A program made the translations under genes and the position numbers. A model generated the notes under the pieces. That model saw only the letters and a list, made by a program, of their open reading frames with translations. It had not been told where the DNA came from and did no database searches. A DNA stretch of 16,783 nt, taken from contig CAXHKQ010000073.1 of NCBI GenBank assembly GCA_964017145.1, positions 1-16,783 on the forward strand, given 5' to 3'. Positions 1 through 9,361 of the stretch are shown here, piece after piece (within the stretch, counting starts at the first letter, position 1; the number at the start of each line of letters is the position of its first letter). This DNA is from Agrocybe praecox. Taxonomy: Eukaryota > Basidiomycota > Agaricomycetes > Agaricales > Agrocybaceae.

Positions 1-154
1 GGAAATGTGTGCATTGTTTATATAAGTTTTTATTTTCTATGCCCCGGCTCTGGGCGGCGATAGAGCGAGTGAGTAGTACTCTATCGAGTGAGTGTGTGTG
101 TGAGAGTGTGTACAAATATAATCAACATACGCTGGCGAACGTGCATCTTTGGGT

Positions 155-732
155 CAGGGCCGGTTTAGGATTGGGGCACATAAATATAACATCCATTATG
201 TACAAGTCACTTTATGGACCAGTCAGAACACCCTGACATTTTCTCAAGATATTTTTGTTGTTGTTTATAGCTGATAGCCCCAAAAGAATATGCAAATACA
301 TAGAAAGCTCGATCTGCCTACGGTTTGCTGTTCGAAAATATATGGGAAAATACAAATTCAATTGCTTTTGGCTGAAATTCGTATTTTCATTGATAGGAAT
401 AACATGGTGAAATTCATCAAAATGAAATATAAATTTAACTAGTCTGTGCGGTCTGTTCGCTACTAGCAGAAACGAATCTTCAAAAAAAAAAGTCTATAGG
501 TGTTTGCACAAATTTGTCAAAGTTCGCATATAGGCAGTTTCACAATACGTATTCTTCTTGGTGTAAAAATGCCTTTCATAACAAACACATTTCGCAGTTA
601 TTTCTTGTTGCCAAATATGCGTCTATTCTGAATTTCTCAGTGCAATCGGAGCTTTGTTAGAGGGTTCAAATTCATTTCCTCCAATATTAAAACTATTTGA
701 GTCCTCAAAAAATCCCCAACAAAACGGCCCTG
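155..732. mobile_element. AT-rich hAT-like non-autonomous element (family 1, copy 1)
   Basis: An AT-rich island sits sharply between CpG-rich flanks. The left end begins CAGGGCCGGTTTAGG. The reverse complement of the right end begins CAGGGCCGTTTTG. The first eight bases are identical; after that both ends reach TTGGGG with small gaps. CAGGG termini are common in hAT elements. No 8-bp target duplication survives (CTTTGGGT on the left, TTGAATTC on the right), so the copy is old or the ends are slightly misplaced. No intact transposase is seen. Positions about 203-350 resemble 7240-7380 in the same orientation, so a relative lies in this window. Confidence 0.45.
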
Positions 733-778
733 TTGAATTCGATACGCGACACCGTCGACAAGATGTCGCAATGCAACG

Positions 779-802
779 CACACACACACACACACACACA
801 CA
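779..802. repeat. (CA)12 microsatellite
   Basis: Uninterrupted CA dinucleotides for 24 bases, preceded by a related ACGCA motif. Confidence 0.95.
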
Positions 803-842
803 TACGGCACCGTGCATAATGAGCCACATTGCCTGTTTTTCT

Positions 843-861
843 GTGCATTAATGCACGTGCA
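843..861. promoter_or_regulatory. Overlapping palindromes: homeodomain-type core and CACGTG E-box
   Basis: GTGCATTAATGCAC (843-856) is a perfect 14-base palindrome centred on ATTAAT, a possible paired homeodomain site. It overlaps TGCACGTGCA (852-861), a perfect palindrome with a CACGTG E-box at its centre. Binding is inferred from motif shape only. Confidence 0.3.
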
Positions 862-967
862 CTCTCGCACTCGCGCCTGGTATAATGTTATGTGCACACT
901 GTGCGCACGCGTAACTTTATTATTTGTTGGCGCGCTCTCGCTTTGCTTGGTGGTTGGTTTGGCTTGG

Positions 968-983
968 TGGCGGCGGCGGCGGC
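968..983. repeat. Short GGC trinucleotide tract
   Basis: Five tandem GGC units, imperfect at the edges, in a GC-rich stretch. Confidence 0.8.
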
Positions 984-1433
984 GACTGTTGAGCGTGTGT
1001 GCGTGTTGCAGCTTCGCGCGAACCCCGCTGCCACTGCCGCACAGTGCCCAGAGTGGCGGCGTCCGGCCGTGCGCGCTTAGGTGTTTAGTAAATATTGATT
1101 TATCGAACAACACACTATCGTTCAAAGCGCGCACGCACACACGCACGCAAACGCCGCTAGCCGAGGCGCAATCGCTGGCCGGGCATATCTTCAATCAAAC
1201 ACGCACCTTGTCCGAGCTGCACGGCTTTCACACTGATGCGCGATGACCACAAATCTCTTCAGTGCGGCAGCGCAGCGCGGTTGGATCATCGGCGTGCGTG
1301 CGTGCGTTATTATTATGATTTCGGTGGGTGGAGCGTTGGGACGATGCAGCAGGCAGGTGCGCAAGTGTTTACTGTACACACACATACACCGGCATTTGCA
1401 TACGAATAACGCCTCCGGTTTTTGTGGTGTACA

Positions 1434-1454
1434 TGTGTGTGTGTGTGTGTGTGT
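1434..1454. repeat. (TG)n microsatellite
   Basis: Uninterrupted TG alternation for 21 bases. Confidence 0.95.
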
Positions 1455-3568
1455 ATCCGTTCCTCGCTCTGCACACCTTCACTCGATATGGGACAAGATT
1501 CGAAATTACGAAACACACCACACACACATGGCGGTGTGCAATGCTGCGCAATATGGGCCCAAAAGCCCAGCGGCAACTACGTGCATTTATGCTACACCTA
1601 ACCGTGACGTGTGGCGGTTGTCATAACCATTTTGTTAACGGGACAGGACAGAACGTGCTATGATGGTAATTTCGATGACATTTCGATGGGTGCGGAGAAT
1701 ATAGAATCAAGCTGAGATGCTAGGATTTTCAACGAAATCTGTAATTGCTGTATGAGTATTGTGCCGGCGCACACATGAGCGGTGCGGAATGCGGACAATA
1801 TGCGGCTGTGGGAATTGAAATTCCGAAATATATACACACACACCTCATCTAATCACACACACGCGTATAGCACGTAAACAGCTGATATTTTCTCGCAACT
1901 TTCTGTCATAATTCTGGTATAATATGGCTCGGAACGGGCTACTCGGCACGTCAACACGTAGCCAGCCCAGAATCCCCATTGATAGTGTGTCTGATCGCGT
2001 CACGTGCACACACGCATACGACACACACGCATACACTTACTTAACAGCGAACAACCGGTTTTTCGGAAGAAGTCACACATCCAAGCGCTAGCTATAGGCA
2101 AATAAACCGCGATTAAATGTGTACACATGTTTGCATACACAGTTGTATCGCATTTTACTTGGCGTTAGTGTGTGTGCGTTCGCTTATGCTTAATCCTAAC
2201 AGCAGAACCGAACACATCGAACGCGCAAAATATCAATACAGCTATGTCAAGCGATGAAAGCATAAATCTGAGATTCGTGATCTTTATGGCTTCATTTAGA
2301 GCACGCGCCAGGACAAAGCCCAGTAAACTTGTGCGTCACATTGCTATAGTTATGCTCCATGTGATTTTCCCAAACGTGTTTGGACCGAACTATATAAAAA
2401 GTGCGAAAACACCGGCAACAAACGCGAGCATGGCTCGGTTTTACGACGTTAAACGTGAGGCGCGATGCGTACTGAAACATGCGAGCCAGCCATAAAGTCA
2501 TTAATAAATAATAACTCACTCGCGTGCGATTTGATAAGCGGCGAGTGTGTCTATTTAAGGCCAAGCACAAATTCTTTGATCGTGAGTGTAACGCGCATGT
2601 CAATAAGATATTTATTTGCAGTTTTGTGCAACGTAACGGAACAGCGATGGTCGTCGTCTAGAATGACAATGCCGCTGTTGCGCTGTCGATGGACTTGTTG
2701 TATGTTGGCACTCATGTCATCGATCCGTGTGCGATAAGAGAAAATGCGAGCGCGGGTGTGTTTCCCATATGCGCCGTTGTATGCACTTTGGCGCGAATTG
2801 ATGGTGTTATTTTCCTTCGCGTAATACAACGCATTCACTCACTATAGCTATAACCGCACAAATGCACACACAACATATCGGGTTGAGCATACACGAGCGG
2901 GGACACGGACACGCGCGACGGTAACGTACAAACAGATCGGCGCTCAACTGAACTCGTGTGCGCAGCCATTCCGCACCTCTATGAATTATTATAAATGTGT
3001 GGCTCCATGCGTCGTCTGTGTGTGTGTGCATTTGACAAACAAACCGCGAACGCAATGCAATTTGAGATGCAGACGGCAGACGACGACGGCACTCTCGGCA
3101 CTCTGGAACTTCACCGCGAAAGAGCCTCGATACATCACCACACATGACCACCAGCACCACCAAGCATACTAGTTTGTTGCACACAAGCGCAACTTCGCGA
3201 CCGTCGCAAAAGACCTTTCTCACCTTGGACGCACCGAGCTGCTAATGGGTGCGCTTACTAACTACCATATAATAATCGCACATAATACACATGGAGATGG
3301 AGGCTATACATAATGAGGGCGCGCAAGTTGGAAAGTTGAGCACACACTGCAAACACTGCAGCTGTAGACACACACTTAATTCAACATAGGCTTTGAGATT
3401 TCGATAGATTGTACTTCATCGTCTACGTACTCGATGTTCAGATTAACTCATTAGCCTTTATTCTGCCGCCGCGCATAGATTACTTATACTCATACTCAAC
3501 ACACTCTTTTGCCAATTACGTGATCATCGCTAGACAGCCACCTTTTGCACGCTCGCACGTCATGCGTC

Positions 3569-3657
3569 GTCCGTCGTGCGACAATTAAACCGTCGCTGCC
3601 CCATGTGCTGCATTGTGACGGCTGTGTCGGCGGTGTCGCTTAACTACGACGACGGAC
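3569..3657. repeat. Imperfect inverted repeat
   Basis: GTCCGTCGT (3569-3577) with TTAA at 3585-3588 is mirrored by TTAA at 3640-3643 followed by ACGACGGAC (3649-3657). This gives a nine-base perfect stem plus TTAA pairing around a loop of about 50 bases. The CGTCGT content is common in this window, so it may be simple-sequence coincidence. Confidence 0.35.
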
Positions 3658-3735
3658 GGCCGACTCTGATTGAGAAATAAGTATGCTCTGCGGTGTGTGG
3701 TACGTGCAACGTCGTGCATGGGGCTATAGCTTTAA

Positions 3736-4000
3736 CACGTAACGTACCGATTGACAACACCATGGTGAGGAAGGCGATTGCTGCTTAACGTCGCATACTA
3801 CTTCATTGGATTGCATAAAAATGGTGCGCTTGCGCGATAATGTCCAACATTATCTGATATCATCACAACCGAGTTTCAATGTATTATGAAATAGATATTG
3901 AGACAATTCATCTCGCCCTTTTTCGCAAGGCTATAGCGTCTAAAATTAAAAGGAGAAATACAATAAAACAGGGAAACAAGTTGGGCTGGGGCGTTACGTG
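3736..4000. mobile_element. TTAA-flanked piggyBac-like miniature element
   Basis: A perfect 13-base inverted repeat frames 265 bp: TTAACACGTAACG at 3732-3744 and CGTTACGTGTTAA at 3992-4004. The TTAA at each outer edge fits the piggyBac superfamily, which duplicates TTAA on insertion, leaving nine-base terminal repeats CACGTAACG. Part of the interior is more AT-rich than the flanks. There is no transposase. The terminal repeats are short, so a chance inverted repeat cannot be excluded. Confidence 0.4.
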
Positions 4001-4004
4001 TTAA

Positions 4005-4255
4005 CGCACTGACACCAGCTCGTTTAGCGAGCCCGCGAACATTCATCGGGCACGCCTGTGTGCCTGTGTGCTGAAAGGTTAATTAGCATATGATCGTTTC
4101 GGGTGATGGGTCCCGTCAGCCGGACAGTTTGCGTGTAATTTATTGCATTGTACCATTAGTGTCTGACTGGCTGAGCCTGTGTTAACATTGGACATCGCGA
4201 ATGACTCTCGCTGAATGTCACGCGCAGTGGCGTGATGAAGCGTGTGACACGACAC

Positions 4256-4290
<35 letters not shown>

Positions 4291-4320
4291 TCGAGATCAA
4301 TAGCGCACGTGTTCCATGTA
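4005..4320. other. Non-coding spacer between two mobile elements
   Basis: Mixed-composition sequence containing the longest (GT)n tract of the window and no defensible gene. The minus-strand frame across it is broken into His/Thr runs by the microsatellite and is treated as chance. Confidence 0.5.
4259..4287. repeat. (GT)n microsatellite, longest in the window
   Basis: Uninterrupted GT alternation for 29 bases, ending 33 bases before the left end of foldback element copy A. Confidence 0.95.
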
Positions 4321-4825
4321 CTATCCCGATTAGTTGACTCAAACCATGCAGAAAAATCGGAGCTCTAATTCGCTCGCTGATTTTTCTTATTTTTTTCGAA
4401 AGACGGATATTTGAAGACAATTTAATTTTCGTTCATTTGAGTATCCCGACAATGTTCTAAGTCCAGTGAAAAGTTATAGGCTCTATTCCGAAAACGAAAT
4501 CCACATACAAAAAATACGTGTTTCGTAATCATTATGAAGGACATAACTTGTCATTGGATTAACCTAGATCAATCTGTGAATATTCAAATGGAAGAGAATG
4601 AAATTGTCTACACATTCTCATCTTTCGAAATAATAACAGATCGGTGTTTTCTCCATACGGAGAGACGACTTGTTGTTTATATGATAGAATAATGTTCATT
4701 CAAGATCATAGAAAGTAGTAGTATCAAAGAAATGTTAAGATTATTATAGCTTGTCCTCCAACAAATTGTCACAAAATTGGAAAATCCTGTTATTTGGCAT
4801 GGTTCAAGTCAACTAATTGGACTAG
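4321..4825. mobile_element. TA-flanked foldback element, Tc1/mariner-like MITE, copy A
   Basis: The 505-bp AT-rich element is flanked by TA on both sides (4319-4320 and 4826-4827). Its ends are CTATCCCGATTAGTTGACT on the left and, reverse-complemented, CTAGTCCAATTAGTTGACT on the right. Both continue to AACCATGC. Inner arms also pair: the left arm around 4392-4475 (TTCGAAAGA, GACAATTT, TTCATTTGA) matches the reverse complement of about 4545-4640. The left arm lacks a segment of roughly 100 bp present in the right arm. It has no coding capacity. It is homologous along most of its length to 13211-13732, in the same orientation. The TA duplication suggests mobilisation by a Tc1/mariner transposase; that is inference. 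Confidence 0.72.
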
Positions 4826-4867
4826 TAGTAGCGCGTGACCTGAAGAGCCTACACTCTGTATGGAGAC

Positions 4868-4882
4868 CGGGGAAAATCCCCG
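4868..4882. promoter_or_regulatory. Perfect Rel/kappa-B palindrome
   Basis: GGGGAAAATCCCC (4869-4881), extended by a flanking C/G pair, is a near-ideal Dorsal/Dif/Relish-type kappa-B site with two half-sites around a central A. It lies just outside foldback copy A, about 4.7 kb upstream of the FGF exon. Function in vivo is inferred from the motif only. Confidence 0.45.
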
Positions 4883-5098
4883 ACGAGCAGCGCAACGGAT
4901 TCATATTCGAATCGCTAGCTCGCCGTACGTGAATGGCTGAATGCAAACCGGCCCCCTATTATATATTATTATACGAACTATTTACCTGTGGACGGATGCC
5001 AGTATGCGGCGAATGCTCGCGTTGCACAATTACGCGCGGCTGAAAACTACTTTCAATGGTGCGGAAACCGTTTGTGCGCAGCTCGGCCTAGAAGCTCC

Positions 5099-5125
5099 GA
5101 GCTCAGCGAGCTCAGCGAGCTCAGC
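5099..5125. repeat. Tandem 9-bp repeat, three copies of GAGCTCAGC
   Basis: Three identical consecutive units. Because the unit is a multiple of three, one frame reads Ser-Glu-Leu repeats, but no gene is supported. Confidence 0.9.
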
Positions 5126-5502
5126 GACGTATGTGCTTCCGTTTTACGATCCCCCGCCCGTGTCCGTGACCCACATTCGCGCGCGCGTTTAAACTGCCTT
5201 CGCTGCGCAATTAGGCGTTGGCGCCTGACTTATTGCTGGCTCCATGGGTGTGAGAATTTATGTTGCATTCAATATTGCACGGCGAGCGCGCGCGCGACGA
5301 CAAAGAGCACTCGACGCCAGCGCCTTTTCCAGCGCCAGCGCACCGGATCGGAATGCGCGTGATGTGGATGTGAGTGTGGGGGGCCCGGACAAAAGACACG
5401 TGTAATATAAATCGATGACAAATGTTTGAACGCACGGGGTCTGAAGTTAAGGACCGCGGAGTTTTTACTAGCGCGCTTCAGTTGTGTGCCGCCTCTAGTG
5501 AG

Positions 5503-5588
5503 TCAACGTTGAGGAATTCCGCGCGCGCCGTTGATGAACTAATAGAGTGGACGGCGGCGGCGGAGCGGGTTCATCAACTCGTGCGCGC
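5503..5588. repeat. Palindrome followed by a short GC-rich hairpin
   Basis: TCAACGTTGA (5503-5512) is a perfect palindrome. GTTGATGAAC (5530-5539) pairs perfectly with GTTCATCAAC (5569-5578), and the outer GCGCGC runs on both sides extend the stem with a small bulge. The loop is about 29 bases and GGC-rich. The stem is shorter than a usual animal pre-miRNA. Confidence 0.5.
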
Positions 5589-5880
5589 CGCGCGATAAGC
5601 GAACTGTGTCCACTTAAACGGTTCTCCCGCCGCAGCCGTGCAGCCCATCGCAGTCGCGTCGAGTGCTCGCGTCTATCGCTAGCCTATATGTGTATTTGTG
5701 AATCAAACAACGACGAAGACATGGACGCCGCGGCCGCCGCCGCCGTGCGGTCGATACACAGAGTGCGGCGCATAAATAGTTTATATGCACGTGTGAGTGT
5801 GAGCCTGATGTGTGTTGGATATACTCTCTGTATTTAGTATATATGCAGCCACTTTGTACACGGTGCTGATGTGCTGATGT

Positions 5881-5900
5881 GCTGCTGCTGCTGCTGCTGC
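5881..5900. repeat. (GCT)n trinucleotide tract
   Basis: Nearly seven GCT units, preceded by degenerate GTGCTGAT units from 5864. Confidence 0.9.
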
Positions 5901-5979
5901 CGCTTGATTGCGCCATCGGTACGCCGCCGCCAATGGGGCTAAATTGTAAAATTGATTAGAAACGCGCTCTGCGTCGCGC

Positions 5980-6003
5980 CATCGTCGCCATCGTCGTCGT
6001 CGT
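5980..6003. repeat. CATCGTCGC/CGT imperfect tandem tract
   Basis: CATCGTCGC, then CATCGTCGT and further CGT units. A simple CGT-rich tract. Confidence 0.7.
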
Positions 6004-6265
6004 TTGACGTATGGAATTTCGAATGCGGTCAATTATATGCGAAATTCAATAACATGAACACCACCACAACTGAGAATGACCCTGTTTGCGCATACGACTG
6101 CATAAATTGGACACAACATCGCCGCGTCGGCATTCGATGACTCACCGCTTCGCTGCACCGCCCCGCCGCACTGTTATCGTTTATATGTTGCTCTGCTGAA
6201 CGCAGGCTGACCGATCAAATCATCACCACCCAACAACGACGTTCGAGCACACAAAATTACACCGC

Positions 6266-6346
6266 TCTGTGCGCAATCGCCGGCAGCCGCCGCGCCGACG
6301 TTCGGCATATTGTATAAGCCGCCGCCTGTAATCTGTGCGCAATCGC
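6266..6346. repeat. Pair of 15-bp direct repeats
   Basis: TCTGTGCGCAATCGC occurs exactly at 6266-6280 and 6332-6346, 66 bases apart. The shared GTGCGCAAT core resembles a bZIP (C/EBP-type) site. The flanks are GC-rich and not repeated. Confidence 0.8.
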
Positions 6347-6813
6347 ACACAACTGGGTCGTTTCTCACCGCGCTCGCAAAACCGCCACCTCTTAGGCGGC
6401 CGAGTGAGTTAGGCGGTTGCATCTCAATGCATCTCCGCAGCTGCTCCCAGGCGCACGCGCGCACGTCTACGACGATGGTCGTCCTCGTCGTGAGGCGGCA
6501 ATTTTCTGCAGTGCACGCGCACAAAGTGAGCGAGTGCAAAAGACTCGTGTGTGTGTCACCGCACATTTTTCGCCCACTCGCGCGAATGCGGCGCGAAATT
6601 GAACACCACCGCCATCGCCGCCGCCATCGAGCAACTATGTCGTTGTGCAGCGCGGCAAAGAGTCGATGGAGTGTGCGGTTGCAAGTTCGTGCACGCGTGG
6701 CGATAAGCGAGTGTGCGCACATGCACATGCGCGGGATTTGGATTCGCCACGACGACGACGGCCACGTCGGTAGGAGAGTTTTCGACAAGCCGATTTATAC
6801 ATACACAGCAACA

Positions 6814-7196
6814 TCAGCATCGCACGGTTTCCTAGAGCACACATAATATGGATTGTTGCTGTCGAATGTGGCGTATTTTAGCTATTACAAGAAAACGAAT
6901 TAAAATATAGTTACACGTTGAAGGTTGATTTTCAATGATAACATGTCTTACTGCACTATCAAACGCACCCAGCATCGTCTGGTAAACCAAATCCCAGATG
7001 TATGCTATGTGATTAAATCTGTTGCTCATTTATTTTTGCATAAAATAGCCCATTACATTGCTTCACAAATGGTAAAATAGTTAGCATAACCCACTCAAAA
7101 AGCACGACTGTAGGATATGACTAGCCGATCAGTATCGCATCGCACGGGTTTCTAGTGCACACATAATGTTTATGGTTGCTATAGAATTTGAGGTAT
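6814..7196. repeat. Imperfect direct repeats of about 65 bp
   Basis: 6814-6876 and 7129-7196 share CATCGCACGG, TCTAG/CCTAG, GCACACATAAT, GGTTGCT/TGTTGCT and GAAT..G..GTAT in the same order, roughly 80% alike by eye. The 250 bases between them are AT-rich and unlike the GC-rich DNA to the left. They could be terminal direct repeats of a small element, a local duplication or target-site capture. No coding sequence is seen between them. Confidence 0.6.
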
Positions 7197-7228
7197 CTGA
7201 ACTAAATAAACTTAACCCTCTAGCGCAC

Positions 7229-7660
7229 AAGTCCGCCTACAGAAGGACCTCACTTGATGGACTCCAGTTGGAACACCTAGACTTATTCTCAGGAATTTTT
7301 CAATATCGCTTATGGTTGATAGAAACCCCAAAAATTGGCGATCAAGTACGTTTGGTCTTTCGAAGCACCCTTTTGATAGTTCGGCAATTTTATTGTTTCT
7401 GCCTCAAAACAAGTACAAATTACATACTAATATTTGTCAATCAGGTACAAACTGGAGCACTTCATGATGAACACGGCGTATGTAGGTAGTAGAGAATTAT
7501 GTTGAATGATAAATGATAAGTGAATTATTTGGTTGCTTATCTGTTTTTTAACATCTAATATCTCAAAATATTGTTGGAAAATTTTAAATTGTGTTCCAAT
7601 AAAACAGAGCAATCCCTCTCTCCCCATTCCTTGATGAATTATCCAGGCCTTGCGCCACTT
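7229..7660. mobile_element. Diverged relative of the 155-732 element (family 1, copy 2)
   Basis: From about 7240 onward the sequence follows 155-732 in the same orientation. Shared blocks include TCACTT.ATGGAC, GAACACC..GAC, TTCTCA.G..TTTTT, TTAT.G.TGATAG and CCCCAAAA. An open frame of 107 codons (7166-7489) crosses it but matches nothing I know and is not kept in copy 1. Proposed ends rest on TAGCGCAC at 7221-7228 and TAGCGCTC at 7661-7668, an 8-bp pair with one mismatch, as expected for an old hAT target duplication. The terminal repeats themselves match poorly, so the boundaries are tentative. Confidence 0.45.
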
Positions 7661-9110
7661 TAGCGCTCAACCATCGCACCAAAACATCGTCACCGCGCCG
7701 TCTGCATAACCCATATTATATGCATTTATCATATAGTTCCTGGTGGCGTGTTTGCGGCGGCGGCAGCGCGGTGAGAATTGAGCTGTTATTATGAGCCGGC
7801 CGTGTCCCGCCAGGCAAACGGGACGTGTGCGCGGGACTTTAATCAAAATTGTGCACGCCGGCCGCCGCCGCCGCTTCGTCGTGCGGTTCGGATTGTGGCG
7901 CAACGATATGAGTCTCGAGCCCGGCGGCACACATCCAGCATAGTACACCATATAACTTACCACACGAAACCCGCGCGCGCAAACTCGCTAAATCCGCGTG
8001 ACGAATATTTATATCACACCAGCCACCACCTACCGACACCGCGAAGCCACAAATTCCACTACCGGTGGCAACCGTGCGGCGGCGTTGAGGTTGAGTGTAT
8101 GTGTGAGTGTTCGTCGTATTTGTGTGCACATGAAATTGTGCGGAACGGCACATTAATTGGTGTCGCTTGGCTTTTGTGCGGCGGCCCCGCATGTCACCGC
8201 CGCCAACCAACCAACTTTATTGTGAGCGCTGGTATCGTGTGCGGATTACGCGACACCACCACCACCGTTGTTGCGATGTGCGGTTCGAATTTCGCGCTTT
8301 CGCATAATGCGATTATAACACACAAAAGCGGCTGCTCGGCCGCGGACTGCTGCACGCGCTCCCGGAGGCACAGCTTGCGTTCGGCAACAATGATAATAAT
8401 AACAAACATAATAACAAGATGTCTTCATCTGGCTGGTGAGTCACGCGAGCGCCGAGCGTGAAATGGCCTCAAAGCGCGCGCGCGCTTGGCTGCGAATATT
8501 TTAATTGACTGTCCAAATTTACGATCGGTGTGCTGCTGCCGCGTGCGTTCACCACCCTGAAGTGCAGCCGCAGCAGCAGCAACGACGTCTGCATTAATCT
8601 GATCCAAAAATATGTGGTCGTGTGCTGCTCCGCTCGCATTCGCAGCAGAGCTCACACAGCTCACAAACACTCGAGCGTACATGCGAAATTCGCGGGCGCC
8701 ACCACGTCGTTGACGTCGTCGTCTTTGGCGCAGCAAACGTAAATTAATTTTACATACATGTGCCGGCGACGCGACGCGTGTGAGCGCTTGTGCATTTGCG
8801 TGTGTGGCGTTTGCGCGCGACTCGGGGAAAATGTAAACCAGCTATTTTATAAACCAACATACTTTACATAACGAGCTGTGAGTTGCGCGAGCGCGCACAA
8901 CCTGAGCATTAACGTTTTTTCTCCTTCACATAATTAACGTGTCTTTGATTTGCATACCGTGTCGTGTGGTCGTCGTCTTGCATGTCGCGCACGTTATTGC
9001 ACTCTCGCATATCGTCGCGTGGTCGATTTTTTTCGTCGGTTTCGGTGCGTTAGCGCACGCGCATTTTTGTGTGGGCAGTGGGCATCAACATCGACATATG
9101 AATCTCGTCG

Positions 9111-9129
9111 CGCACGCACGCACGCACGC
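9111..9129. repeat. (CGCA)n tetranucleotide tract
   Basis: CGCACGCACGCACGCACGC: alternating purine-pyrimidine throughout. Confidence 0.9.
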
Positions 9130-9330
9130 CACGCGCAACAGGTGCTCGTGCAGTAATCGTGCGCAGTCGTTTGCATGTAAATTTCGCGCTCGCGCTTGTC
9201 GCAACCGGCAGCCACACACACACAGATAAATTATATACGTGTAATTGAAGCGACGACGCCAGCACGCCAGCAGCGTGTAACCACTTCCATATAGTTATGC
9301 TGCAAGAGATATGCTGCGCGCATCTCAACT

Positions 9331-9361
9331 GATGATGATGATGATGTGGATGTGGATGTGG
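9331..9361. repeat. (GAT)5 followed by (TGGATG)n
   Basis: A GAT trinucleotide run passes directly into TGGATG hexamers, a compound microsatellite. Confidence 0.9.

Larger units (their letters stand above)
733..3731. other. Non-coding CpG- and CA/TG-rich stretch, no gene recognised
   Basis: About 3 kb without a defensible gene. Open frames overlap on both strands and are composed largely of repeat-derived His/Thr, Cys/Val and Arg runs. One (812-1246) contains a chance hydrophobic run before an Arg-rich GGC-repeat product. The stretch holds a (CA)12 tract, a GGC tract, a (TG)n tract, many shorter alternating purine-pyrimidine runs and a pair of overlapping palindromes at 843-861. It is probably intron or upstream sequence of the FGF-type gene, by inference from position only. 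Confidence 0.5.
4883..6813. other. Non-coding CpG-rich stretch, no gene recognised
   Basis: Overlapping open frames (up to about 200 codons near 6174-6846 on both strands) are rich in Arg, Ala, His and Cys from GCC, CGC and CAC runs. They overlap each other antisense and show no family motif. The stretch holds a 9-bp tandem repeat, a hairpin at 5523-5588, a GCT tract and a 15-bp direct repeat. Confidence 0.5.

Noticed and set aside
812..1246. Frame with a membrane-like segment (VTLLFVGALSLCLVVGLAWW)
   Set aside because: The hydrophobic run comes from TTG/GGTT-rich sequence next to a GGC repeat; there is no conserved context and overlapping frames exist.
6174..6846. 204-codon minus-strand frame and 178-codon plus-strand frame
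   Set aside because: They are antisense to one another in GC-rich sequence, where stop codons are rare; both read as Arg/His/Ala patchwork.
7778..8461. Longest open frame of the window, 227 codons on +
   Set aside because: Composition follows GCC/CGC/CAC runs, no domain motif is visible, and comparable antisense frames overlap it.
8939..9229. Possible signal-peptide exon just upstream of the FGF exon
   Set aside because: Opens at GTG rather than ATG, has no convincing donor, and ends in an Arg/His-rich repeat-derived tail.
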